From Nitrospira defluvii (GTDB taxonomy: Bacteria; Nitrospirota; Nitrospiria; Nitrospirales; Nitrospiraceae), in NCBI GenBank assembly GCA_011525625.1, contig WYAX01000016.1, forward strand, positions 1-64,000: a stretch of DNA of 64,000 bases, in the 5' to 3' direction. Every line of letters starts with the position of its first letter. Positions within the stretch are counted from its first letter, which is position 1. This document shows positions 8,079 to 16,531 of this stretch, in pieces. The position numbers and the translations under genes were made by a program. The notes below the pieces were generated by a model. The model worked only from the letters and a program-made list of their open reading frames with translations. It made no database searches and was not told the origin of the DNA.

Positions 8079-8453
8079 ATGGCCTGTCATGAAATCGCAG
8101 GGCTTCGGCTTGGTTTGATGGAAGTGTTGGGGGTGAAGAACGAGGCCGAGCGGCAGCATGAGCTGGCAGAGCTTGGCACCGGGGCCGATCAACCTGGACC
8201 GATTCGCTCTATGTGCGGAGCAAAGGACTTGACGACGCTCAAGCAGTTTTACGAAGGCGCGGTGGCCGCGCTTGAGCAGCGCGTGTCCGCGACACGCTCC
8301 GACGACCCAAAACTTCCGTACCTGCGAACGCTGGTGGTGCTCACGAAGAAAGTTGATCTCGACCTGGCGCATCAGATCGAGGGCCTCACGCATTTCTACC
8401 GCGACCTCGATGAGATGCATGATTTTGTCCATGAGATTTATCCCGCGGAGTAG
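8079..8453 (+). CDS. DUF3209 family protein in the cobalamin operon
   Basis: A 124-residue soluble helical protein starting MACHEIAGLRLGLMEVLG, recognised as the DUF3209 type often found in cobalamin clusters. Its role is not established. A CHE motif at the N terminus and acidic/His residues near the C terminus (DEMHDFVHEIYP) could bind a metal such as cobalt. It lies 13 nt after cbiX with GGAG upstream and 5 nt before the flavoprotein gene. It may help in cobalt delivery or in a missing step of the pathway. Confidence 0.75.
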   Translation: MACHEIAGLRLGLMEVLGVKNEAERQHELAELGTGADQPGPIRSMCGAKDLTTLKQFYEGAVAALEQRVSATRSDDPKLPYLRTLVVLTKKVDLDLAHQIEGLTHFYRDLDEMHDFVHEIYPAE

Positions 8454-8458
8454 AGGCG

Positions 8459-9184
8459 ATGGCCGTGGCGAAGACCGCCCGAGTGGTGGGAACGGAGCGG
8501 ATGGGGCCTGATACCATGGTCCTTGATCTGTGCGCGGCCGAGCCGTTGGGGTTTGTCGGTGGACAGTATCTCATTCTTGACAGCCGCATCGTGCTGCCGA
8601 GCGGGAAGGCCGTCAAGCGGGCCTACTCGTTTCTCACCAGCGACGCCGAGCAGGTTCACTTTCAACTCGCGGTGAAGCGCATACCCGACGGACTGGGTTC
8701 GGCCTTCGTTCATGGGCTTGAAACGGGAACGGACATCTGGTTCAGCGGACCCTGGGGCAAGTTTTTCCCGCGGGAGGGCGCATCGGGCCGCACGCTCATC
8801 CTTGCGACGGATACCGGGATCACCGCCGCACTTGGCTTGCTGCACGCCACCCGCTTTGCACAGTTGCTCCCTCAGACCTTGCTCATTTGGTTGCGCGCCT
8901 CGCCGGATTACTTTCTGCCGGCCGAATTCGTGCGTACGCATGTCCCGGCGGATTGTGGAGAAATGAGAATTGAAGCGATCCCTGCGATCGGGCACCCGGA
9001 ACGAATTCCTCATGCCCGGGCCATTCTCCGCCAGGTGATGTCGCAGGGTGATCTCGCGCAGGCATTCATCGCGGGCGATGGCATCGTGAACCAGGTGCTG
9101 CTCGATGAGCTGGCGGCTGCCGGAGTTACTGTGAACAAAGACAACGTGGAGTCGTTCTTTAATATGCCGAAGAAATCCGCATGA
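8459..9184 (+). CDS. Ferredoxin-NADP reductase-like flavoprotein in the cobalamin operon
   Basis: A 241-residue protein with an FAD-binding barrel (GGQYLILDSR, then KRAYSFLTS, the RxYS-type flavin site) and an NAD(P)-binding half (LILATDTGITAALGLL), ending in FNMPKKSA. The fold belongs to the ferredoxin reductase superfamily. In this operon a reductant is needed for precorrin-6A reduction, and Co(II) must be reduced before adenosylation. No cbiJ/cobK is present, so this protein is a candidate for either role (inference). Its stop overlaps the next start. Confidence 0.75.
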   Translation: MAVAKTARVVGTERMGPDTMVLDLCAAEPLGFVGGQYLILDSRIVLPSGKAVKRAYSFLTSDAEQVHFQLAVKRIPDGLGSAFVHGLETGTDIWFSGPWGKFFPREGASGRTLILATDTGITAALGLLHATRFAQLLPQTLLIWLRASPDYFLPAEFVRTHVPADCGEMRIEAIPAIGHPERIPHARAILRQVMSQGDLAQAFIAGDGIVNQVLLDELAAAGVTVNKDNVESFFNMPKKSA

Positions 9185-9558
9185 CCGGACGGGACCAGAT
9201 TCTCTCAGCGCTTGAGGCCGCGCTCACGTTGGGGGATACGAGTGTCATCGTTCGTTCGGCTGGGGCGATTGCCGAGGTCCATGGCCTTCTAACCTTGCGT
9301 CAAGGGGCCGAGTGGGTGACGCTTGGCGAGGAGGGACGTACTCATGTTCACCTCAAGATTGAGGATGAAAGCAGGCTTCGCTATGCGCAGCCGGACGAGG
9401 GCCTTGCGGCACTGGAGTTGTTAGGACCCGACGGGGACCTGCTCTGCCGTGTATCTTTCCGGGGGACGAATCAGGCGCGAGCTGAGAACTACAACCCTGA
9501 ACGTGCGGCAAACGTACGTGAGCGTTTTGGCTGCCTGGAAGAGTGCACAGGCAGATGA
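9181..9558 (+). CDS. Conserved-looking hypothetical protein in the cobalamin operon
   Basis: A 125-residue soluble protein without signal or membrane segments. A beta-rich middle (GAEWVTLGEEGRTHVHLKI, then LELLGPDGDLLCRVSF) is faintly reminiscent of heme-utilisation ChuX/HutX folds, but too weakly to name it. It overlaps the flavoprotein stop by 4 nt and ends 3 nt before cbiD, so it is cotranslated with pathway genes. It could bind a tetrapyrrole intermediate; this is a guess from context. Confidence 0.6.
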   Translation: MTGRDQILSALEAALTLGDTSVIVRSAGAIAEVHGLLTLRQGAEWVTLGEEGRTHVHLKIEDESRLRYAQPDEGLAALELLGPDGDLLCRVSFRGTNQARAENYNPERAANVRERFGCLEECTGR

Positions 9559-9561
9559 TCT

Positions 9562-10668
9562 ATGAACAAGAGCGTGCCGCCAGAAAATCGAAAGGGGCTG
9601 CGCACTGGGTTCACCACCGGCGCTTGCGCAGCGGCAGCCGCCAAGGCTGCGACGCGCTGTCTTGTGAAGGGCATCATGCTGTCTGAAATTGAGACGACGT
9701 TGCCCAATCGGACGCGGGTCACTTTCGCCCTCGCGCGCTGCGAGCGCTTAGACCCCCGTGCCATCTGCAGCATAATCAAGGACGCCGGCGACGATCCCGA
9801 CTGTACGCACGGTGCTGAGCTGATCGCTGAAGTCGAACTCCGCACCGAGCCGGGTATCGAGATTAGAGGAGGCACGGGCGTTGCCACCGTCACCAAGAGC
9901 GGCTTGGGCTTGGAGATCGGCGGGCCTGCGATCAATTCGGTCCCGCGACGAAACATTATGGAGATGGTAGGAGAAGAGCTTGCCGACACGCCCTATGCCG
10001 GTGCTGTCGTAATGATCAGCGTGCCTGGCGGTGAAGAAATGGCCAAGAAGACCACCAACGCGCGTCTCGGCCTGTTGGGCGGCATCTCCATTCTCGGCAC
10101 GACGGGCATCGTGAAGCCCTACTCTACGGCGGCCTTCAAAGCGAGCGTGATGCAGGAGATCGACGTCGCTGCGGCAGGCGGTCTGCGTGAATTGGTGCTG
10201 ACGACCGGCGGTAAATCGGAACAGTATGCGATGGCGCTGTACCCGCATTTGTCGGAACAGGCCTTTATCCAGGTGGGCGACTTCATTGGCGTCGGCGTCA
10301 GGCAATGCGCACGGCGAGGAATCGCGCGCGCCACTGTCGTCGGGATGATGGGAAAACTCTCGAAGATGGCTAACGGTAAGATGCAGACGCACGCGGCTGG
10401 ATCGGAAGTGGACATGGAGTTCCTAGCTTCGCTGGCGGTTGAGCTGTCCGCCTCGGATGAGTTGATTGCGGCCATCCGCCAAGCCAATACCGCTCGCCAT
10501 GTGCTCGAACTCTGCCGTGAGGCAGGTCTCGTCGGCATCACGTCGCTCGTCTGCAAGAAGGTCGTCGAACATTGTCAGAACCACGTGGGCGGCAAGCTGG
10601 CAGTAGAAACCTGTCTGGTGGATTTCGGCGGCGCGTTGCTCGGTCGTTACCCGGAGGTTCACGAATGA
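9562..10668 (+). CDS. cbiD: Cobalt-precorrin-5B C1-methyltransferase CbiD
   Basis: It methylates C1 of cobalt-precorrin-5B with S-adenosylmethionine, a step specific to the anaerobic corrin route. The protein is 368 residues, the usual length. The N-terminal signature RTGFTTGACAAAAAKAA is at about residues 13-29, and the central glycine-rich GTTGIVKPYS block follows. Its stop overlaps the cbiC start (ATGA). Confidence 0.95.
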   Translation: MNKSVPPENRKGLRTGFTTGACAAAAAKAATRCLVKGIMLSEIETTLPNRTRVTFALARCERLDPRAICSIIKDAGDDPDCTHGAELIAEVELRTEPGIEIRGGTGVATVTKSGLGLEIGGPAINSVPRRNIMEMVGEELADTPYAGAVVMISVPGGEEMAKKTTNARLGLLGGISILGTTGIVKPYSTAAFKASVMQEIDVAAAGGLRELVLTTGGKSEQYAMALYPHLSEQAFIQVGDFIGVGVRQCARRGIARATVVGMMGKLSKMANGKMQTHAAGSEVDMEFLASLAVELSASDELIAAIRQANTARHVLELCREAGLVGITSLVCKKVVEHCQNHVGGKLAVETCLVDFGGALLGRYPEVHE

Positions 10669-11315
10669 ATGATATGCGACAGATGACCGCGCTCGGACGG
10701 AGCATTGAGGATGGAAGTTTCGCGATCATCGACCAGGAGGCCGGTCCGCACGACTTCGGGCTGGCCGAGTGGCAGGTTGTGCGACGGGTAATCCATGCCA
10801 CGGCGGACTTCGAATTTAAGATGTTGATGCGATTTCATCCCGATGCGGTTCGTGCCGGTGTGGCGGCGCTTCAAGGCGGCTGTCCGCTGTTGGTCGACGT
10901 GAAGATGATTGCTGCCGGCCTGAACGAGGAACGGCTTTCCTCCTATGGCTGCAAGGTCCATTCGTTTATCTCAGACGAGGATGTCATCGCAACCGCGAGG
11001 ACCAGCAACTCGACGCGCGCAATCGAGGCCATGAAAAAGGCGCACCGCCTCAACCTGCTCAATGGGGCTGTTGTCGCAATCGGCAATGCCCCGACCGCGT
11101 TACTCGAGTTGGCCCGCCTGATTCGCGAGGAACATGCAAAGCCAGCCCTCATCATCGGCGTGCCGGTCGGGTTCGTGTCGGCGGCTGAGTCGAAGGACGT
11201 CACGCTGCAACTGGCGACTCCTTATATTGTGGCTCGCGGTCGTAAGGGGGGTAGCCCTATCGCCGTCGCGATCATCCATGCCTTGCTGCTCCTCTCGGCC
11301 AAGGAATCGGCATGA
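10665..11315 (+). CDS. cbiC: Cobalt-precorrin-8 methylmutase CbiC
   Basis: It moves the methyl group from C11 to C12 to give cobyrinate. The protein is 216 residues, with family blocks DFEFKMLMRFHPDA, the catalytic-His-type segment before TARTSNSTRA, AIGNAPTALLEL, and IIGVPVGFVSAAESK. The ATG at 10665 overlaps the cbiD stop; upstream in-frame codons belong to the cbiD reading region. Confidence 0.95.
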   Translation: MNDMRQMTALGRSIEDGSFAIIDQEAGPHDFGLAEWQVVRRVIHATADFEFKMLMRFHPDAVRAGVAALQGGCPLLVDVKMIAAGLNEERLSSYGCKVHSFISDEDVIATARTSNSTRAIEAMKKAHRLNLLNGAVVAIGNAPTALLELARLIREEHAKPALIIGVPVGFVSAAESKDVTLQLATPYIVARGRKGGSPIAVAIIHALLLLSAKESA

Positions 11316-12568
11316 ATTCTCGGCGCGCCATTACCTTGGTGGGTATCGGGGACGACGGCTGCGCGAGTCTGACGAGTCGAGCCGTGAGTGCGGTGATGAA
11401 GGCGGGGGTACTCGTGGGTGGCGAGCGCCATCTTGAGTTCTTTCCGCAATTTCAGGGCGAGCGGATTGTCCTCAAGGACGGACTTTCAGCGGTGCTCGAC
11501 CGGGTGGCGGAACTTGCCGAGGAACAGAATGTTTGTGTGGTGGCTTCTGGCGATCCCATGTTTTTTGGCATCGGCAGTCTGGTCATCAAGCGGCTGGGCG
11601 CCGAGCACGTTGAGATTGTGCCGCAGCCGAGTTCGATGCAGTGGGCTTTTGCACGAGCCGGGCTGAAGTGGGACGACGCCGCGTTTCTTTCTTTCCATGG
11701 CCGCTCGTCTGAGGGATTCCTCACACGGCTCAAAGGCCAAGTCAAGGTCGCGATCCTCACCGATGAGAAAAACTCGCCGCCGGTGTTAGCGAAGCGAATG
11801 GTCGAACATGGAGAGACCACCTGGGTGGCGTGGGTCTGTGAAAACCTGGGTGGCCCCGATGAACGGGTCCGGCGATTCGATGTGAGGGATCTAGCTGTGT
11901 GCCAGGACGTGGGACCGCTTAATGTTCTCTTGCTCGTCCGCTCCGATCCCTCCTGGCGAGCCCCCTGTGCCATTCCCTTCCTCCATGAGGATGCGTTCGC
12001 GAAGCGGATGCCCAAGAAGGGACTTATCACCAAGCGTGAGGTGAGACTCTTGTCCCTGGCTGCGATGGGGATCAGACCGGACAGCGTAGTCTGGGACATT
12101 GGGGCTGGTTCCTGCTCTGTGTCGATCGAGGCGGCCTTGCTGGCGCCGAAAGGGTTGGTCTATGCGATCGAGGTCGATCCGGAAGGTGCCGAGATCTGCC
12201 GCGAAAATCTGTTGGCCCATGCGGTGGACAACGTGCGAGTCATCGCAGGCCGAGCGCCCGAGGCGCTGGCCGATCTGGAGGCGCCCGATGCGGTCTTCAT
12301 CGGCGGCAGCAAGGGGAGCATGGAGGAGATCATCGACGTTGTCATGGACCGGCTGCAACCGGGCGGACGCCTGGCCGTCAACGCCATTACGCTGGAGAAT
12401 GTGGCGGAGACCTATCAATCCTTGCGCAAGCGAGGGCTGGTGCCGGAGGTGACATTGCTCCAAGTGTCGCGAGCGGAGCCCTTGGCCCACTACCTTCGCT
12501 ACGAGGCCCTGAACCCCATCCAAATCTTTGCGGTCGAGAAGCCCAGCCAGACAGGAGCGGTCTCATGA
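11312..12568 (+). CDS. cbiET: Cobalt-precorrin-7 C5- and C15-methyltransferase/decarboxylase, CbiE-CbiT fusion
   Basis: A 418-residue fusion like CobL. The N-terminal half (1-200) is a tetrapyrrole methylase: VGIGDDGCASLT, then VASGDPMFFGIG. The C-terminal half (225-405) is a Rossmann methyltransferase: VVWDIGAGSCSVSIEAA is motif I, YAIEVDPEG carries the SAM acid, and AVFIGGSKGSMEEI is the CbiT-type GGS motif. It methylates C5 and C15 and removes the acetate carboxyl of ring C. It overlaps both neighbours by 4 nt. Confidence 0.95.
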   Translation: MNSRRAITLVGIGDDGCASLTSRAVSAVMKAGVLVGGERHLEFFPQFQGERIVLKDGLSAVLDRVAELAEEQNVCVVASGDPMFFGIGSLVIKRLGAEHVEIVPQPSSMQWAFARAGLKWDDAAFLSFHGRSSEGFLTRLKGQVKVAILTDEKNSPPVLAKRMVEHGETTWVAWVCENLGGPDERVRRFDVRDLAVCQDVGPLNVLLLVRSDPSWRAPCAIPFLHEDAFAKRMPKKGLITKREVRLLSLAAMGIRPDSVVWDIGAGSCSVSIEAALLAPKGLVYAIEVDPEGAEICRENLLAHAVDNVRVIAGRAPEALADLEAPDAVFIGGSKGSMEEIIDVVMDRLQPGGRLAVNAITLENVAETYQSLRKRGLVPEVTLLQVSRAEPLAHYLRYEALNPIQIFAVEKPSQTGAVS

Positions 12569-13347
12569 ACTATGGAACATTGTATGGAGTCGGCGTCGGT
12601 CCCGGCGCGCCGGATCTGATCACGCTTCGCGCGCTCACTGTGTTGAAGCAGGCGCAGGTCCTCGCGCTGCCCCGCAGCTCCGATTACGGAGAGTCGATGG
12701 CCTGGAAGATTCTCAAGCCGACCTTGGGGGAGATCCCAGGACAAGAACGCATATTTTTAACGTTCCCGATGAACAAGGACCCGGAGCGCCTTCGGCCAGC
12801 CTGGGATGCCGCCTTTACTGCCATCGGGGAGCGTCTGGAGCGGGGATTGTCGGTTGCGTTTGCGACGGAAGGCGATCCGTCGCTCTTTAGTACCTTCATT
12901 TATTTGGGTCGGGAGGCTCCTCTGCGTTGGCCAGGTATCCGCGTTGAAGTCGTCCCTGGTGTGTCGTCGATTATGGCGGTGCCTTCTGTAACCGGCATTC
13001 CTCTGGCCGACGGGCAAGAGCGGATCGCCATTCTTCCCGCGAGCTATGGGGTGGAGGATCTGAGCCAGGTGCTGGAGATGTTCGACACGGTCGTCTTGAT
13101 GAAAATGGGCACCGAGATTCCCAAGGTGGTCGACGCGCTTGCGCGCCAGGGACTCGTCGACCGGGCGGTCTACGTGTCGAAGGCCACCATGGCCGAAGAA
13201 CGGATCGTCCGGGATATCCGCACGATTCAGACTGAGCGGGGCGATTGTTTTGCGATGATTATCGTGTCGCGCAAGGAGCGCAGCGGGATGCTGGCCGGCG
13301 TGGTGCCGGCGATGCCGAGAGTAGCCACCAGAGAGACTGGGGCATGA
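12565..13347 (+). CDS. cbiL: Cobalt-precorrin-2 C20-methyltransferase CbiL
   Basis: A 260-residue SAM-dependent tetrapyrrole methylase. The first loop GVGVGPGAPDLITLRA carries the GxGPG signature. FATEGDPSLFST is the second, and VEVVPGVSSIMAVPS the third. It adds the C20 methyl group to cobalt-precorrin-2 at the start of the corrin branch. The CbiL/CobI assignment over other methylases rests on the PRSSDYGESMAW stretch and its length. Confidence 0.9.
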   Translation: MNYGTLYGVGVGPGAPDLITLRALTVLKQAQVLALPRSSDYGESMAWKILKPTLGEIPGQERIFLTFPMNKDPERLRPAWDAAFTAIGERLERGLSVAFATEGDPSLFSTFIYLGREAPLRWPGIRVEVVPGVSSIMAVPSVTGIPLADGQERIAILPASYGVEDLSQVLEMFDTVVLMKMGTEIPKVVDALARQGLVDRAVYVSKATMAEERIVRDIRTIQTERGDCFAMIIVSRKERSGMLAGVVPAMPRVATRETGA

Positions 13348-14483
13348 TCGTCGAACGGAAACCATTTGCCGTCTATGCCATTACGAAGCACGGAATCGCG
13401 ATTGCGTCCCGTTTGCTGCCGCAGTTGTCGGGCGCTGACCTCTTCGTCTCAGAGAAGCTGATCGCCTCGGCCCCAGCCGGCGCGCTTCGCCTCCCGCTGC
13501 CGATGGGTCCCACTTTGATCGAGACCTTCACTGCCTATGACTGCCACATCTTTATTATCAGCGTCGGGGCCGTGGTGCGGATGATCGCGCCTCTGTTGAA
13601 GAACAAAAAGATTGATCCGGCGGTGGTCTGTATCGACGACGCAGCCCGTTTCTCAATCTGTGTGCTGTCCGGTCACGTCGGTCGCGGCAATATATTCACC
13701 GAACGGGTCGCGACAGCGCTCGGCGCGCAGTCTGTCGTGACGACCGCGTCGGATGCGATCGGTACCTTGACGGTGGATATCCTGGGCCGTGACTTGGGAT
13801 GGACGCTCGACGATCCGGATCGCAATGTGACGCGGGGTTGCGCCGCGGTGGTGAATGCGACCGAGGTGCTCTTTGTCCAGGAGACGGGAGAGCCGGACTG
13901 GTGGCCGGCTGAGAAGCCTTTGCCTGAAGGTGTTCGCTACGCCACTTCGCTGGAGGGCATGGACCCGAATGATTTTGAAATCCTGCTGATCGTCACGGAT
14001 CGCGAGATCGGCGAGTCGTATTCGGCCCATTGGAAGAACGCCGTCATCTATCGCCCGAAGAGCCTTGTGCTCGGTATTGGATGCGACAAGGGAACGGCTC
14101 CCGATCTGGTAGAGCGGGGTGTCCTGGCCCTGCTGGCTCGACATGGCCTCTCGCCCAAGTCTGTGAAAGAGCTGGCGACCATTGATGTGAAGAAGGACGA
14201 GCCTGCGTTGCTGGACTTGAGTGAACAATACGGGTGGCCGCTGCGCACCTATACGCCGGAGGAATTGGACGTGGTACCGGGCATCCAGAATCCATCCGAG
14301 AAGGTGAAGCAGCACGTCGGCTCGCGCGGAGTCGCAGAGCCTGCCGCATTGCTCGCAGCCGGGGTGGAGGAACTCCTCGTCCCCAAGGAAATCTATACCG
14401 AGCCTGGTGCGGGACGATCCATGACCCTGGCCGTGGCGCGGCGGGCTTTCGTGAAACGGCAGATGGAGGTGGGCAGCCTATGA
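13344..14483 (+). CDS. cbiG: Cobalt-precorrin-5A hydrolase CbiG
   Basis: It opens the delta-lactone of cobalt-precorrin-5A, releasing acetaldehyde, in the anaerobic route. The 379-residue protein shows AVYAITKHGIAIASRL at the start, IFIISVGAVVRMIAP and LSGHVGRGN (N-terminal domain), and the C-terminal domain block VLGIGCDKGTAPDLVE with SVKELATIDVKKDEPALL. ATG 13344 overlaps the cbiL stop. Confidence 0.93.
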   Translation: MIVERKPFAVYAITKHGIAIASRLLPQLSGADLFVSEKLIASAPAGALRLPLPMGPTLIETFTAYDCHIFIISVGAVVRMIAPLLKNKKIDPAVVCIDDAARFSICVLSGHVGRGNIFTERVATALGAQSVVTTASDAIGTLTVDILGRDLGWTLDDPDRNVTRGCAAVVNATEVLFVQETGEPDWWPAEKPLPEGVRYATSLEGMDPNDFEILLIVTDREIGESYSAHWKNAVIYRPKSLVLGIGCDKGTAPDLVERGVLALLARHGLSPKSVKELATIDVKKDEPALLDLSEQYGWPLRTYTPEELDVVPGIQNPSEKVKQHVGSRGVAEPAALLAAGVEELLVPKEIYTEPGAGRSMTLAVARRAFVKRQMEVGSL

Positions 14484-15316
14484 GCGATGCAAGAGGAATC
14501 CTTTACGTTGTGGGCATCGGCCCCGGTGCGGAAGCGCATGCCACTCCGGCAGCGTTGAAGGCAATTGCCGAGTCTCAGCTCGTCGTTGGCTACACCACGT
14601 ATATCAAGCTCGTCCGGCACCTGCTCGAAGGGAAGGAAATTGTCAAGACCGGGATGACGGAAGAGATCGGCCGTGCCCGTGCCGCGATTGAACGGGCGCG
14701 TGATGGCGCGACCGTCTCGTTGATCTCCTCCGGCGATGCGGGCGTCTATGGCATGGCCGGTTTGGTCTTCCAGGTGCTGAAGGAGATGGAGTGGAAGAGG
14801 GGCGACTCACCCGAGCTTCGCCTCATCCCCGGGATGACTGCACTCAATTCCTGCGCCTCCTTAGTCGGCGCGCCGCTGGTCCACGACTTCTGCTCGATCT
14901 CGCTCTCGGATCTGCTGACTCCCTGGCCGGCGATTGAGCGCCGGATCGAAGCAGCCGCCAGTGCGGACTTCGTCATCGGTTTATACAACCCGGCCAGCGG
15001 GCGGCGCACCAGGCAGATCGTTGATGCACAGGCGATTGTCCGACGTTACCGCGACGCGAACACGCCGGTGGCGCTGGTGAAGAGCGCCTATCGCGACATG
15101 GAGCAGGTGGTCCTGACAGATTTGGAAAACTTTCTCGATTTCGAGATCGGGATGTTGACGACCGTCCTTATTGGGTCGAGCAACACCTTCATGTTCGAGG
15201 GCTACATGGTCACTCCGCGTGGCTATACCAATAAGTACACGTTCGACGGAACGGTCCTTCCCGGTCAGCGACCGGGGTTCTCGCTCGTTGTTCCACCGGC
15301 AGCGGAGGCGGACTGA
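14480..15316 (+). CDS. cbiH: Cobalt-precorrin-3B C17-methyltransferase CbiH
   Basis: A 278-residue tetrapyrrole methylase that methylates C17 with ring contraction. Signatures: YVVGIGPGAEAHATPAAL, VVGYTTYIKLV, LISSGDAGVYGMAG, LIPGMTALNSCASLVGAP, and VIGLYNPASGRR. A C-terminal tail of about 25 residues extends past the usual fold. The ATG overlaps the cbiG stop. Confidence 0.95.
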   Translation: MSDARGILYVVGIGPGAEAHATPAALKAIAESQLVVGYTTYIKLVRHLLEGKEIVKTGMTEEIGRARAAIERARDGATVSLISSGDAGVYGMAGLVFQVLKEMEWKRGDSPELRLIPGMTALNSCASLVGAPLVHDFCSISLSDLLTPWPAIERRIEAAASADFVIGLYNPASGRRTRQIVDAQAIVRRYRDANTPVALVKSAYRDMEQVVLTDLENFLDFEIGMLTTVLIGSSNTFMFEGYMVTPRGYTNKYTFDGTVLPGQRPGFSLVVPPAAEAD

Positions 15317-15729
15317 TGGCGTTGGTCGGACGTTTAGCCGGAGCCATCCTGGCCGAGACCGAAGGACAGTTCTTTTTGGTGGGCAATCCCAAGGAACCTT
15401 GCGATTTTGCTGCGGTGGGTTTCGACCCCCCTGGTGTGATCGATGCCATGGAGCGTCCATTTATCCGGTTGTCGCCCCGCCGTCTGGTTCAGGTACCGCA
15501 ACCGTACGTGACGATGACTGTCGAGGGAGACGCGTTGGCCCGGTTGCTTGTCGACCGGTTCGTCATCCAGCGTAATGGATCGGTCAGCGATCGCCTCTGG
15601 CGTCTGGTGACCGATCCTATGCAGGAGAACCGCATGGCGCCTGCTGGCAATATCGATGCACGGTGGCTTGGAGAAATCCCGGCAGAGATTTGGCACATTG
15701 TGCGTGAGACCGTGTTGAAGTGTACGTAA
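15316..15729 (+). CDS. Hypothetical protein in the cobalamin operon
   Basis: A 137-residue soluble protein sharing the TGATG junction with cbiH and ending 7 nt before cbiF. Visible segments include FDPPGVIDAMERPFIRLSP and ARLLVDRFVIQRNGSV. No cofactor or metal motif is obvious. It is not a recognised Cbi protein. Its position between two methylases suggests a pathway role, perhaps substituting for a missing reductase or acting as a binding factor. Confidence 0.6.
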   Translation: MALVGRLAGAILAETEGQFFLVGNPKEPCDFAAVGFDPPGVIDAMERPFIRLSPRRLVQVPQPYVTMTVEGDALARLLVDRFVIQRNGSVSDRLWRLVTDPMQENRMAPAGNIDARWLGEIPAEIWHIVRETVLKCT

Positions 15730-15736
15730 AGGAGTC

Positions 15737-16531
15737 ATGATGCGTGTGTATATCATTGGAGCAGGTCCGGGCGATCCGAAACTCCTCACGCTTCGCGGGG
15801 CGGAGTTGATCGCGTCCTGCCCCGTCGTGCTCTACACCGGATCGCTGGTCCCTAAAGAGGTCATTGCTCATGCCAGGCCCGACGCCAAGGTGATGGACTC
15901 GTCGGGGATGACGCTCGAACAGATCGTCGAGGTGATCGTGGCTGCCCGTGATGCGGACCAGGATGTGGCACGGGTCCATACAGGAGATCCGATGGTCTTC
16001 GGGTCTACCGCTGAGCAGATGCGCCGGTTGGTTGAGCTGGGCATTGCCTACGACATTATTCCCGGTGTCTCGTCGTTCACCGCAGCAGCGGCAGCGCTGG
16101 GCCGTGAACTCACTCTCCCTGAGCTGTCTCAGACGGTGATCCTGACCAGGGCAGAAGGGCGGACCTCGATGCCAGACGGCGAGAAGTTGGAAGACCTCGC
16201 GCGGCATCAAGCGACCTTGGCGTTGTTTCTGAGCATCACGCTCCTCAAGGATGTCACACGTTCCCTGATTCCGTCCTATGGAGCGGATTGTCCCGTTGCC
16301 GTCGTCCACAAGGCTTCTTGGCCCGATCAGGTCATTGTGACCGGGACGTTGTCGGACATCGAAGGCAAGGTGAGAGCTGCGAAGCTCAATTCCACATCGA
16401 TGGTATTGGTGGGGCGTGTGCTCACGGCCACCGAGTTTGCGAACTCGCGGCTGTACGATCCGGAGTTCACCCATCGGTTCCGGAAGGGCGAGTCGGCGAC
16501 AAGGAAGCAAGGAGACGTTCGTGCCGACTGA
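15737..16531 (+). CDS. cbiF: Cobalt-precorrin-4 C11-methyltransferase CbiF
   Basis: A 264-residue methylase: VYIIGAGPGDPKLLTLRG, VVLYTGSLVP, ARVHTGDPMVFGSTAEQM, and IIPGVSSFTAAAAALG, followed by the CbiF/CobM-type QTVILTRAEGRT. It methylates C11. Two ATGs (15737, 15740) fit the AAAGGAG ribosome site. The last 11 nt overlap the next gene. Confidence 0.95.
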   Translation: MMRVYIIGAGPGDPKLLTLRGAELIASCPVVLYTGSLVPKEVIAHARPDAKVMDSSGMTLEQIVEVIVAARDADQDVARVHTGDPMVFGSTAEQMRRLVELGIAYDIIPGVSSFTAAAAALGRELTLPELSQTVILTRAEGRTSMPDGEKLEDLARHQATLALFLSITLLKDVTRSLIPSYGADCPVAVVHKASWPDQVIVTGTLSDIEGKVRAAKLNSTSMVLVGRVLTATEFANSRLYDPEFTHRFRKGESATRKQGDVRAD

